From Cheiracanthium punctorium (lineage: Eukaryota; Arthropoda; Arachnida; Araneae; Cheiracanthiidae), in the NCBI GenBank assembly GCA_038373885.1, contig JAWZYV010011608.1:124001-188000 (forward strand): a stretch of DNA of 64,000 bases, written 5' to 3'. Shown piece by piece: positions 23,767-35,525 of this stretch. The position numbers and the translations under genes are program-made. Under the pieces are notes generated by a model that searched no databases, had not been told where the DNA came from, and saw only the letters and a program-made list of their open reading frames with translations. Every line of letters starts with the position of its first letter. The first letter of the stretch is position 1.

Positions 23767-26700
23767 CTGCAAACGAAAAAGGACAATCATACAGGTCAGT
23801 TTCATTTTTATTGGAAATATTATGTTAAATATCAAAATAAAACTAAATGAATCTGTATGAATGAATATGTTTTATGAATCTTGAAACATGTGTTAAGTAC
23901 ATATTCTAATCCATAATGGAGAAACTCATGTATTTCAAATACATAAATTGATGTGCTAGACTGGTGAAAAGTATAGTGAACTTTAAGATGCAAACTAGGC
24001 ATTGTTGAAATTTAAATAATTTTGCCTTATATTAATTGCTCCATAGTTCTATTTTACAATTTTTACTGTCTTCTTTGACACAATTGAATATTGAGGCATG
24101 GGACTGCTATTACATAATTAGACATTTATATGTGTGTGTGGTTATCTATGTATCTCGACTAAATGTCGAATGTTTGCTAACATTAATTTATCTTTCAATT
24201 TTAATTAGGTTGTAAAATTTTTCCATAAAGTAAATTTATGTGCAAAAATAAGTTATTAATAAGAATAATACCTGTGACAAGACAAAGAGCACACAGACAT
24301 GCAAATGCAGATATATCAATATCCATTGTATGTAGGCTTTGTGAGAAGTCAAGAATGCTGCTCAGCCAGTCCCCAAACATTTGCCGGCATTGGTCAAGAC
24401 TCAGTACAACACCATTACAGAATGTCATTTTTTCATCTTCAGGGCGGATACTAAAAATAAAAATGTTGCATAAGTTTTCGTATCAATACAATAGTTAGAA
24501 CAAAGCTAAATTAAAAAAAAAATACAGTTTTAAATTTTCAGTGTGACATTCATGTGAAAACAATCTCCATAAAAGATCTTTTGTAAATTTCATTCATCTA
24601 AATCTCTTGCATGAGTTTTCTGATTAAATGTTTATATGATAATTACCAAAAATTCTTCTCATTAAAATGTCTTGAACTGTAACAATTTTTTAAAATAAGT
24701 ATTTTCATTTTGTATGTTAAAAAGTAAAAGAACAAATAATTTATTTTGTTATTGTCATTTCGTTTTAAGAAAAAACAAAAATAAGTTATTTGCTTATGAC
24801 AAACTAAAACTGCTTATAAAAATTGGTGCTAACTATATTCAGTCACATTTAAAGTACATTTTAAATATTTGATTTAAATGTTCAAAATACCTAAGCTTTT
24901 TTGCTTTAATTATAGTACTTCGTAAAATCTTTAGTATGCTGAAATTAATTTTAAACAAGCTTAGAACCATATTGGATTTCCTTTAAATTCGTAAAATAAT
25001 ATATTTTACTAAATAATGTGTTAAAAAAATAATGTATGGAATCCTTTCCTTAACCCTTTGAGGCGCAACTCTTTCCCAATGCTGAAAAAAGGGCAGCCAT
25101 TGCCATCGCTCGACTTAACTACCAGCAAGATGGCGGGCGATCAAAACGTTCATCGCGTGCCACAGATCTAGAGACCCTTTTCTGAAGACAGCTGGCTGTG
25201 CCCAAGCACAGCCAGCGATCGTCTGCCATCTTGCTGGTAGTTAAGTCGAGCGATTGCAACGGCTGCCCTTTATTCAGCATTGGGCAGTCTATCTAGCTGT
25301 TCTCGCATTCTTCTATTTTTCAGCAGATGTCAGTGCTGTTAAAAATAATCGTGACCATTTTTTGACGGGAAATGACATGCTAAAAAGTAAAGGTTTCTCT
25401 CGTGTAACTATGTCACCCGCAACTATTTTTATAGAAATCAAATCTATTCTTCGTGACTGGCAACAGTCAAAACAACAGAGTTGGGTGTTCCCAGAGCAGG
25501 ATCACTGCGCTTTAAAGGGTAATGTAATTTAAACTCTTAAAGATAGGGAAAATTTACTAACCGATATGCTAGTCGGAGGGAGAAAAGTTCCAGACTAGCT
25601 GAATGGAATAGCAGTTCCTGGTCATCTTTATGCAGTTCTGTAAATCCAGGAACTTTCTCCGTGAATTGCCGAATTACTTCAATTGAAGAGGCCAACAGTT
25701 CATAGAATTGCTGCACTTGTTCTCGTTGTGTTGATACTTCTTGTTTTTGAACACTTGGGTCCTGATACTGTAATACAATATAAGTACACCATAAGTACAA
25801 ATAAATACACATACATTGCATTGTAATTTTACTACTAAGCTAAAATTCTTTTTTTTTTTTTGTAATGCTTCTATGATCAACAAATTGCAACATAATATTT
25901 GCATTCTAGTTTTATCTTTTAATCAAGCTGTTCTAATTCTGGAGAAATATTGCATATAAGATTTTAAAATGTACATCTTTACATTATGTGCTGTTTTAAC
26001 GGCCAAATAGTTGACTAGTAAGCTGTAAATTTGATCTGATAATGCTGTTAAGTGAAATATTTTTTAATTTATCAATTTTTTGACCAACCACTCATTCCTT
26101 AAACGTCAAGATCATATAAACAGTATGGATAACAGAAAATATTAGCATGTTTAAAAAAAAAAAAAAAAACCAGCAGAAAGCAATGTAAAACAGCTTTTAA
26201 ATTAAATATCAGATCTTCAGAAATATAAGAAATTTAAATTAAGTCATTTATACAGAGTGCCCTAAAAGTTCGAGCATTGATGACATGAATATCATCTGGA
26301 TGTTTATTTCGATAAAACATCTTTGTACCTTTCATACGATTTACATTCAAAACATATCACTTGGAGTGCCATTCTCTGCATGATGAATTTATTTCACTAA
26401 GAACAAAATAATATAGAACTTTATTCTTGCACAATTTGATTGCAATAAGAACCAAACATTACAAAATAACGAATTAATTCCCTGATAAGCAGACGATAAA
26501 ATTTAATACACATTTGAAAAAATCACTGGCAATGAAATCGTTAAGTTGGAGTACGGGAACTTTTAGGGCACACTGCGTTATCATTCTAAAGGAACCAGTT
26601 CCTTACCTGTGAGTAATCCAAGTTTGCCAGGTCAGGCGTGGTGTCAACATGAGCTCGGACCAATGCAGTGATGGTGCTTACAGGTGGCGATGGAGGTGAT

Positions 26701-29700
26701 TCCTGGGGAGATTTGGGTTTTGATGGGAGACGCCCTCGACGGCCTTTTAAGCTGTCGGTCCTCACCACTGCAATGCAAAGATAACAAGTCTTTTAATACT
26801 TTTGTTGAGGTATTTAATCATTTATGTTTTTAGCGACGTGTTATGGCCAATGAAAATAAAATTGACCAAATTTTTCAGAATTGGACACTACTTCGTTCAC
26901 GGATTTGAACCACGATATTTATTTTCCATGCCATATCTCAAAACAGAAAATGTCTCTGTATTTATCTCTCCTAACATTTTAAAAACTATCATTTAAATCA
27001 AAATTCTTTTTTTGACACATATTCTGTCATTCATAAATTCAAGGATGCTAAATCACAAATATTATTAAAATAAAAGGGATTGCCTGACTTTTCTGAACAA
27101 GGTTTTTTTTTTTTTTTAATACTTCCTTGAAACGGAAATGACAACACAATCCTCGGGAAGTCATAGATTAGAGCTTCACACTAATAATTCCATTTGTCTT
27201 TATAATTATCTCTCCCCCACCATCATAAAAATACATTAAATTTCATGGTCTTCTCAGTACAACCCAATATTCTATTTATGTGGTTAATCAAAAGTAATCA
27301 AACCAGTAAAAATAATAAAATACATTTTTGGAAAATATTTGCTTTGAAGCATTTTAACAATTTTTACCGCACATTTTGCTTTGTATTTGTTATGTAAATC
27401 ACATAATAGTAGGTTTACAAATAAAATAAATGGGATTTTTAGAATGCGAAATAAATAAAAAAGGTACTCACCTTCTTTAACCATCCCGACAGCCAGGCAC
27501 TTCTGAAACCTGCAGAACTGACATCGATTTCGGCGTCTCTTATCTACTGGACAATCCCTGCTTCCCAGGCATACATATTTGGCATTCTTTTGTACAGTGC
27601 GCTGTTATATAAGAAACAAAAATAACAGCTATAATTTCTCGAAAATAAAAGTTAATATTTACTACTTAGCTTCAATAACGTTCAATAACTGAGGGTTTGA
27701 ACTAAGTTAAAGTCTCAAATTATAAAAGTTGCATGCTTGTACGCACATCTATCATTTGAACATCCGAACATTGTCGACTTTCCGTTGGTCGAAAAGTTCA
27801 AGAGCCTCTTTGCGTGATGCACAACCATACGAAACGACCCCGAGTATAACGAAATATAAAAGCATCCTAGAAGTGTAAACCCACCTTGAAAAATCCTTTG
27901 CAACCTTCGCAGGTTCGAACCCCGTAGTGTTGGCAGGCGGCATTATCTCCGCACACTGCACATAACATGGAGGGAATCGGAGGGGGTGGTGCAGGAGTTG
28001 TTTCCGGAACACCGGGAGATGAGCGAGATGACCCGGATGTTCCTCCAGGTGTGGTCGGTGTCGTGGGTGTGGCCCTTCGACCGCTGCTATAAGAGAGAGA
28101 GAAAAAAAAACATACATCAGAAACAAACGAAAAATGAAGTGTTAGATTTACAATCAGATCCGAATACAGTCTTAAGTGTTACAGTTAATTCAGGGAAATT
28201 CGACCAAAGTTCGAAAGCAAGGGTCCCAGACCCACTTCAGTGTTATACTGGAATTACTTCCAGTTGCTTACTTCTGGAATACTTATCGAAACTGGAGCCA
28301 TTGATAAATATTAATTGTAAACTCTTTTTAGTTATTTACCCAGCTAAATGTACTAGGTTTGAACTTAGGACACCCAACCTTCTTTCCCAGTTGCTGTGCC
28401 AAGCATTGTCCTTATAGTAACTTTTTTTTTAGAGTAATTAAATGGTGGTTAAGCAAGATTCTGTAACCGTCCCCTTAAAAGCAATATGTCTTCTTGGTGT
28501 TGAGATCGAATTTTTTCAAGACATGCTGCAATTTCTCAGTTCCTCTTTATTTTATGAATTATCAAATAAAGTCTACGTAGTTCTCATTTATTCAAACTTG
28601 TAACAGATACGTTAGTTTATCCCGAAACACGTTTTAACAGATTTTTAAAAATATTGCATAAACATCTTATGCAATTTTTCCATAACGCTACCCTATGCTA
28701 TGGCAGGGTGTCCACCGGCGACTTTTTTGATAAAAAAGCAGCATTTTCAGACTATTTTTAAGTTTTCGGCTACTTGTACATTAGCTCAGGTGACTGATTT
28801 GGAACTCAGATTTCGATTTTTGTCAACCCCCTTTTCTTTTCAAATTTTTCTATTGGTTCATCAAACATTCTAATCTATTTTTTCAACTATGCTATAAAAA
28901 TAAATCTACTATATGCTCTGTTATGTATAACGCATGAAGTTTTTTAATTTATCATTTTATTCCTTTCTTCTTAAATGAAGCTAAATGACGTATATTTATT
29001 TCTTAACTACAAAATCATGCAAAAATGTTACTATTTTGGCAGCTAAAATTAAGAAAATGGCTACTAAAGTGGCAACTATTTTATGTTGGTCAAGCAACTA
29101 ATGATACTATTTTTGCCTCTTGACAGGTGGACACCCTGCTATGGTTATTAGTGCTTAAATTTAATAATTCAATTAATACGTCACACTAAAATGATTCTGA
29201 AATAAATATCTCGACGGAATGTCATAAACTGGGCTGGAGCTTTATTTTTAACAGCATTGTGCGTCCTTTTTATTTACCTTGTGGACTGCGTTGCTTCTGG
29301 TGTGATTGGCTGGGTGCTGGGAATCGTCAGCGACGGTTTTCTCTTTGGCGTGGACAGCTCTTGCAGTGGACCAAAAGAGGGGGCAGTCTCGAAGCTGGTC
29401 GTTACTGGATAGAGTGTTGTTGGTGTCACGAGCTGGTGGAAAGTGGATCCTTTAGATCCCTCGAAAGATGATGGACCAGGACTCTCCAAAGCCGTGAGAG
29501 TAGTTAAGTCTTCTGATTGTGGGAACGTTGCCATTGATATCGAAAAACGGTCACCTTCTGCAAGAAAGCGTGCTATTAACAATGAGAAAAGGATGAACAT
29601 AATTAGATACACCGCATAGTAGTTAAATTTGTAGTTATTTTATTCTCCGGACGTACCGGAAAATAAAAGAATAAATTTTAAACACAAAAACAAAATGAAA

Positions 29701-30736
29701 TCATTAATTTGAATTGATGGTTTTCGAAGGGTCGGTTGTCCAAAAATTCAGCATAGTACAAATACATAGTTTTGTTAATTTATATGGAAAGCATTCAGCT
29801 TTTGGGGATGAAGAAAATGCATGTTTTTTTGATAAATGACTAGAGCCAGAATCGTGAATAGGGAATTATACAATTTGCGCAAACATGCAATCAGTAGTGT
29901 ACCACTTTCAGCTTGTAAAGTGTCTATTAAAAATATATACTTTGCAGGAGAAATCTTGGAACAAGAAGATTTTAAGCAAGCAGCAGCTAACTGCCTCTTT
30001 TGCTGTAGTTTAACTGGTTTTTGTCTGTTTTTAGTTGATACAGCACTTTACTCCTTTATATGTGAAATTCAGGCAAGTATTTTTAATTATAAGTGAATAG
30101 ACAAGTCTTAAGTTCGCTTTAAGAAATATAATTAGACTCTTATAGCACTGTCGAAGTTTTCAAGTATCTCTTAAATTTTTCTCAGCAAAAAGTACTGGAG
30201 AGCAAAAAGCTTAAAATGACTGATTTTCTTTACATTTCTAGTTCCTCATGCCATTATTTTTAAGTGAAAATTAATAGTTTCATATAAGCTTACCGATGTC
30301 TTCTTCCATGGGAACTTCTTCCCCAGTAGGTATGTCTTCAAACTTGAATGAAAAAACTCCGCAGACATCAGTTCTGCTTCTGTAAGCTCTTGGTGAATAG
30401 GTCTCTTGAAAACTTGGTAAAGTTGTGGCTGGCGTCTCTTGCTGAAACATCTCCAAGAAAGGACCTCCTTCAGATGAATTGCCGAACTCCAACTGCGGTA
30501 ACTTAAAGTCATCTCCGATGAAAGAAGATTCTTCCTCAGTGAATGGGATGGTGAACTCTGGGATGATGTTGCTCAAAGGAGCGTTCTGCATGATGAAAAA
30601 CTATAAGCAAGATGCAAAAAAATACGTTTCTGCAAAAACTGCATCTTATAACTTTAATTTAAAATTTGGTGATTTGGCTTGAACAAAATAAAACTTTTTG
30701 ACTGATAGTTACCTGTGGTTGCTGTAGCAGTAGCAT
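23510..30736 (-). CDS. Hr38: NR4A-family orphan nuclear receptor (Hr38), nine coding exons
   Basis: This is a nuclear transcription factor of the Nur77/Nurr1/NOR1/Hr38 group. Known members bind the NBRE (AAAGGTCA) as monomers, or bind with RXR/USP, and act as immediate-early response genes. Exons: 30713-30736 (coding part), 30294-30585, 29278-29557, 27885-28086, 27472-27601, 26607-26767, 25562-25767, 24272-24450 and 23510-23766. All junctions are GT-AG and phase-consistent, giving 576 residues; vertebrate NR4As are about 600. Residues 1-240 are a Ser/Thr/Pro-rich activation region containing the family motif FSFKFEDIP. The zinc fingers run from about Cys241 to Cys296, with P-box CEGCKG and [19 protein letters not shown]. 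The A-box [10 protein letters not shown] follows, then the ligand-binding domain from about 370 to 576, ending at the AF-2 helix with SSLPF. The start is set at MLLLQQ (A at -3); the frame is open further upstream, so a longer N-terminus is possible. Confidence 0.96.
24272..24450 (-). CDS. Hr38: NR4A exon 9 (ligand-binding domain, middle)
   Basis: It encodes [20 protein letters not shown], then [12 protein letters not shown] and [15 protein letters not shown]. The block F-C-N-G-V-V-L is diagnostic for NR4A. The donor is ACAG|gtatta. Confidence 0.97.
25054..25519. mobile_element. TTAA-flanked piggyBac-like MITE, copy 2 (in NR4A intron)
   Basis: This 466-bp element begins CCCTTTGAGGCGC after TTAA (25050-25053) and ends GCGCTTTAAAGGG; the right TTAA is mutated to TAAT. 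Its left part folds back on itself: 'gccatcgctcgacttaacta' near 25098 recurs inverted near 25235. An apparent 92-codon open frame across it (25254-25532) is shared DNA repeat, not a gene. Confidence 0.7.
25562..25767 (-). CDS. Hr38: NR4A exon 8 (ligand-binding domain, helices 1-5)
   Basis: It contains [35 protein letters not shown] and [12 protein letters not shown], the signature part of the NR4A ligand-binding domain. The donor is CG|gttagt, slightly off consensus. A TTAA-flanked element ends only about 42 bp downstream of this donor. Confidence 0.97.
26251..26580. mobile_element. Mariner-like MITE, copy 1 (in NR4A intron)
   Basis: This element of about 330 bp has inverted ends: CAGAGTGCCCTAAAAGTTC at the left and GAACTTTTAGGGCACACTG at the right, 18 of 19 positions complementary, next to TA dinucleotides. 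Ends of the type 'CAG.GTG.CC.AAAAGT' with TA duplication are typical of arthropod mariner-derived MITEs. A second copy lies at 60225-60553. Confidence 0.7.
26607..26767 (-). CDS. Hr38: NR4A exon 7 (A-box and hinge)
   Basis: It reads [19 protein letters not shown], which includes the A-box that contacts the 5' AA of the NBRE, then the hinge with [19 protein letters not shown]. The donor is CAG|gtaagg. A mariner-like MITE ends about 26 bp into the following intron. Confidence 0.97.
27472..27601 (-). CDS. Hr38: NR4A exon 6 (second zinc finger)
   Basis: It encodes [31 protein letters not shown] and [10 protein letters not shown]: the second zinc finger and the start of the C-terminal extension. 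The donor is GAAG|gtgagt, phase 1. Confidence 0.97.
27885..28086 (-). CDS. Hr38: NR4A exon 5 (first zinc finger)
   Basis: After a Pro/Ser-rich stretch the exon gives [19 protein letters not shown] and then EGCKGFFK, the first zinc finger with four Cys ligands and the P-box that reads the NBRE core. The donor AAG|gtgggt (phase 0) is at the position typical of nuclear receptor genes. Confidence 0.97.
28704..29138. mobile_element. MITE with CAGGGTGTCCACC ends
   Basis: Its perfect 13-bp inverted ends are CAGGGTGTCCACC and GGTGGACACCCTG, and it is 435 bp long. It is flanked by CTATGG on both sides (28698-28703 and 29139-29144). The ends look hAT-like, but the visible duplication is 6 bp rather than 8. 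It lies in the NR4A intron between exons 4 and 5 and is non-coding. Confidence 0.65.
29278..29557 (-). CDS. Hr38: NR4A exon 4 (Ser/Thr/Pro-rich linker)
   Basis: It encodes residues 106-198, low-complexity and rich in Ser, Thr and Pro (for example [27 protein letters not shown]). It joins phase 1 to phase 2 with acceptor tttcttgcag and donor AG|gtaaat. Homology is weak, as expected for this region; the frame and phases support it. Confidence 0.88.
30294..30585 (-). CDS. Hr38: NR4A exon 3 (activation domain)
   Basis: It encodes residues 9-105, an acidic region starting [15 protein letters not shown] and containing [13 protein letters not shown] and FSFKFEDIP. These short motifs are conserved in NR4A N-termini. 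The exon leaves one base over (phase 1). Confidence 0.92.
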
Positions 30737-30879
30737 ATTCGCGGCAGTTGTTGCTGATGTTGCTGCTGCTACTACTGTAGTCGATGTGTCTGTGGTACCA
30801 CTCTCACTAGTGGTAGGCGTGGCCTGGCTCCCACTGGTACGGCAGCCACTGGCCGTCTCACGACTCGACAGCTCGGGGG
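30713..30879 (-). CDS. Hr38: NR4A exon 2 (contains the proposed start codon)
   Basis: The 167-bp exon has acceptor tttaaattttag and donor CAG|gtaact. The whole exon is open and reads a Ser/Thr/Ala-rich segment (SSRETASG...TTSESGTTDTSTT) before [10 protein letters not shown]. The ATG at 30734-30736 starts the minimal protein. If translation starts upstream, the preceding 47 codons of this exon are also coding. Confidence 0.85.
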
Positions 30880-32699
30880 CTAAAATTTAAAAAAAAAAGA
30901 TGAATTGTTATAAAATGCCTCTAATTTAAGCTCTTTTTTATTATTAACATAAAAAGAAAATGTTATTACGAACATCTGTAAACGTAACAGCAAATTGAAA
31001 GTAGCAAATGCCATACACGATTTTAATCGAAGGTACATTCTGATCTAGGAAAACTAATTTTACTAACTTACCACCAATCGCATCTTCGAAAGAATTAATA
31101 TTCTCACAAAATTAAAGTTGAAAATGGACAAGAAAAAGGTTTAAAAGACATTTATGTTTTTCCTGTCATAGAAAGAAAATTTTTACTTTTAAGAAATCTT
31201 TCTAACTAGACGTTTGTCAGCAATTTCCACTGTTAGCACTTCCTTGCGTTTATAAACTCTTGGTATGCATATTAATCCTCTTTCTTATTCGTAGTGAATG
31301 TCACATTGTTTTGTCATCTTTAAAAACAAATTTTGTGTTAGCCAACAGCATATCAGAAAACACGAAGCACGACAGGACCAAATTTATTTAAATTCAGCAT
31401 TCAATTCAGTTTAAAAGAGATGTCAGGTGTGTTTATTTTATAGGCAATTCACTGTCTGGTAACAGAAAAGTTGAAAGAAATGAACTATTTCAGTTATTTT
31501 AACATTAAATGGTAACGGTACATACTTTGTTGAAAACGAGTGCTCTTGAAACTAAATTACCAAATTCAATTAATTTCCTAGCTTTTCTTTTTTTGTAACT
31601 GCCTTAAATTTCAATTACTATCCGGAATATTCACCTGTAAAATTCGCTCGAAAATTGCAGTTACAATATTTCATGTATATTCTAATTTAGAAGATTATGA
31701 AAAGTTTAAAAAGAAACAAGTTATTACAATATGTAAATTAATGGTTTGTTAATGGGTTTTTTCTTGCAATGCAACATGTGTTTAAATAGATTGTAAGTTA
31801 TTTTAATTAATAATCTGAATTGTTTCATTTTTTAAAGGCATTTGTTGATATCCAGTTCAAAAACATTTCTCTTTGTTTGTGATAAAGTTTTGCAAAGCAT
31901 GCAATCTGAAAATTATTTCATAATGCGCCCAGTTACATAAAAAAAAAAAAAAAAAATATTTTGCACAGTATGTATTTTGTTTCAAATAATGTATTTTTTG
32001 AGATCACACTTCATTTATTCATTGAGTAAATCCAACAAGCAATAAAACGTAACGTTTTATTTATTTTTAATAAATAAGATATGATATGAATATTAGTTGT
32101 TTATTTGATAAATTTTGCTTTAAAAAGCATCGTTTACGTTAAACATGTAAAAATATTTTAGATTCAACTTGAGACAATGAAATTTGTGTGTTACAAAGTT
32201 GCATAGAAAATATTAAATGTAGTTATAATTATTACTGCTTTAAAGTTTGTTGCTTTCACTCATCTTAAAATCTAAAAACTACTGATTGTTGATGAAAAAT
32301 TATTGTAAACTTTATTTAAGAGTTTGCATATAAAAACTTAACATAAATTATGAAATTAAAATGCATAAAAAAAACGTAAAATGAAAAATAAATATTACAT
32401 TATCTCTATACTTAGTTACACATATGTGCAAATTAAGGATATTATAAAAAAATATTTAAAGCTATTGTTAGATAATTTACCAATTTAACTTCTTTCATTC
32501 CCCCTTTTCCCCCCGCGTTTATGATATTAATTGAATAACAGGGAAAAGAAATGAGGCAAAAAACGTGAAATATAAATTTAGAACATTTAACAAAGAATTG
32601 TAACCAAAAAGTAATTTCTCTTCAAGGTTATTTCATATAAATAGCATGAACAAGGAAAGAAAACAGTATTTGCAATCTTTCTCTACACAATTAATTGAC

Positions 32700-33060
32700 G
32701 GCAGGAGAACACATCTCACCTCATGGTAACCAGTCGGCCCGTGGAGCAGATTAATTGCCTGGTTTTTCCTGTAATTTTTTACACCGCTCGACCTGTCTCG
32801 AGATAGCTGTGAAGCACCCCCGCCCACGCACAAGTGATCCTGACGATGGTTGATCCAAAAATAGCTGCCTCCAACCTGCGTATTCGACCGCGTGACGTCA
32901 GTAAAGCACACTATTTTCGGTATCTGACGCCAGCCGATTTGAGTACCCGAGTTTCGATTTCTGCACCCTCTAGTGACGTCATTCCGCGTCACATGCATCA
33001 CTTAAAAGAAGGAAGGGACCGGCGCCAAAAATGCAAGCAGGCATCTCCCGGTTTCTTCTC
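32700..33060 (-). promoter_or_regulatory. CRE-containing island in NR4A intron 1
   Basis: This GC-richer patch has two perfect CRE palindromes TGACGTCA (32893-32900 and 32974-32981). It also has a MEF2-like CCAAAAATAG at about 32867-32876 and a CTCF-like CACCCTCTAGTG just before the second CRE. On the minus strand an ATGAG|gtgaga donor-like sequence lies near 32715-32725. The island may be an internal promoter or enhancer of the NR4A gene; vertebrate Nur77 is known to be driven by CRE and MEF2 sites. Confidence 0.5.
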
Positions 33061-34139
33061 TTCCCTTCGCGCATTGATCTCAACAGCAAGTGGCCAAAAT
33101 ACAAAAGCCAAAGGGATTCTTTTACTTTTCTTTCATTTATTTTTTAATAGAAAAATATTTTAGCAAGGTTATGTTGTTATGTAATACGTTTTCATTCGAA
33201 GCCTAAACACACAAATGCATTACTTAGAAATGCTTATAACCTTCCACTTGCATTTTACTTCGTGAAATTATTTAACTGTTAACATTGTACTTGAAAAAAA
33301 TAGAGATTTCTATTAGTTTTCTATTTACAAATTTAGAAGCTGTAATAACAAATAATTCATCATCTGTAAATAGTTGGATACTGAAAATGCACTTGATATG
33401 ACAGTTCCTTAAAATTTCCTGAAACATCTCTTTCTTGCTTTACTAATTAAATTAATTGTAGCAGTTTCCAATGTATTAACTTTTTAGCTTATTTAGAGTT
33501 TTTCTTAAAAAGCTGTTTCTTTAAGCAAATTATATAGTTAGTAAAACATTAATATTGAAAAATAACGATATTTTTGTAGAAAAAAAAAATTGTAAATGAA
33601 AAATGCATTGATTTGTAAATTTTGATGAGTAATATTGAAAAATAATTTATTTACAAAATAGCTGCTGCACTTTATTTTGTTTCCTTTTTTCATTATCATT
33701 ACGATAAAGTTGAATTTTACTGCGGATAATTATTGAATTTTTGTGCTAAAAATTAATAGAATAAAATATATATATATAATTGCATTTGAATATACAATTT
33801 GTTGCTAAAAAAGGCTTAATTTACAAGAAAAAAGTAACTTCATTTTACACATGAATGTAACAGGAGGAATACATTAATCAAAAATACCAGTAAGTAACGT
33901 AAAATGTGTGTATAATTTATTATTTTTACTATTTATATTATTGAGCTGCTAAATTGTAATTAAAAATAATGCTACACTTAAACATACTAATTGAATAATG
34001 ACTAAATTGACTTACGTTTCACTAATATTCATAAAATAAAATTCAGGAGCAGACCAGAGGAAAATGCGCTCTTCATGCATGCCGTGACATCGAATAAAAG
34101 TTTCACGAGGAAAATTTTGATGAGCGCTCCTCCCCCTAA

Positions 34140-34290
34140 GCTTCACTTACGACATCATGACGTCAAGAACTTCCCGCCAGATCGATTATCCAATGGTAGA
34201 GCATTGACGTCACTTTTGACGTCAGTTCCCAGCTGAGATTTCAAATCGCAAAGAATATATACTACGAAGACACACCCACATGGCAACATC
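34140..34290 (+). promoter_or_regulatory. Triple CRE cluster with CCAAT and TATA
   Basis: Three perfect TGACGTCA palindromes lie within 67 bp (34158-34165, 34205-34212, 34217-34224), with a CCAAT at 34190-34194. A TATATA box follows at about 34256, some 30 bp downstream of the last CRE. The order CRE-CRE-TATA reads as a plus-strand promoter, opposite to the NR4A gene. Any transcript is unknown; a 27-codon frame starts near 34280 but is not recognised. Confidence 0.5.
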
Positions 34291-35525
34291 GATCAATGAA
34301 TGGGAAGAGATATCTGATGGAACGATATGCAGGTCATGTGAAGGGGAAGTGAATTTCATTTAAATTGCTCGGAAAAACACATTTATTTTGTAAGAGCTAA
34401 AAATATATATTAGAAATAATCGGAGAGTGTGCACGTTCATTTCTGAAAACATTAAAAAGCGAAAATAAATATTTATTTATTTATTTTTGTTTTAATGAAA
34501 AATAAATCGAGAGAAGATATAGCTTCAAAAGAGATCTGCAACTTAGCACATTACCATAAATTAGGCAACAAATAATTATTGCTTTTATATTATTAAAACA
34601 AACGCATTTTATCTAAATAGTTAAGTTTTGCATATCATTTTAGTCTAAAAATTATAAAAATATTCGAATTTAATTTGAATTACTTTCCGCAACTTCTCTC
34701 ATACAAAATTGCTAAGTTTTAATCATTTATTTAATTTTATAAAAAAAGTAAACAATGCCACTATTGATTAATTATCAAATGTACGTGCATATATTGATAT
34801 AGAAAAAAACAACCGAACTACTATTTAATGAATAACATTAAATGCACATACATACATACATGCAAAAATGCGTTTTTATGATCAAAATTCGGGTTGTTTA
34901 AAACAAAATTGTATTGTATGAATGAAAAATGCATTTTCAATTTTTAATGAGAAATCTAATTGTATTTTCACATGGTGAACTGATTAGGAGCACAATTATG
35001 TATATCACATATAAAAACTAAAAACCACTGATTACGACGATGTTTTTTAAAATAATATTTTTTTTTCTTGCACAATGTAGATTAAAACAGGTTTCAATTA
35101 TGTCCTTTCAAGTACATAAAGTCCATCAAAATCAACTACTCTTGCCGAGTTCAAAAATAAACAAATAAAAAACATTTAAAATCTCTTGAAATGCATTTGA
35201 CGTAATCTGCACTCGGAGCTCTTAAAACTGATTAAGAAAGAAAATTACGTGAACTCGATTTTTACAATCCAAATGCATTATACAAATATTGGAAGAAACA
35301 GCTTTAAGTGTATGTATTTTACATGAGAAACTCTTAGCTGCGCAACTTTTGTGGACACATGGGACACATCGGGAATATTCAAAACAACTGCAAAGTCCAC
35401 AACGTAAGGAGCGTTTTTCCGAGCAGGTTTTACGGCGAAAGTGATAACTATCCATTCATGAATTTCTCAGCAGGTGTCCGGCGAGCATGAAACAAGGTTA
35501 TATTTACACTTAAAGGAGTACTCAC

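Larger units (their letters stand above)
30880..35525 (-). other. NR4A intron 1 (4.6 kb)
   Basis: It separates the leader exon from exon 2. It is mostly AT-rich, with an A-run near 31940 and a short TA microsatellite at about 33766-33778. Two GC-richer islands (32700-33060 and 34060-34290) carry perfect CRE palindromes and are annotated separately. No further exon is recognised. Confidence 0.7.

Noticed and set aside
25254..25532. 92-codon plus-strand open frame
   Set aside because: It lies across the TTAA-flanked MITE; the other copies carry different frames and stops, and no protein family is recognised.
29836..30096. 86-codon plus-strand frame in an NR4A intron
   Set aside because: No recognised domain, antisense to the receptor gene, and composition like the surrounding intron.
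33001..33163. Plus-strand frame across the CRE island (begins 32834)
   Set aside because: The frame reflects the GC-richer regulatory patch; no domain is seen and it is antisense to NR4A.
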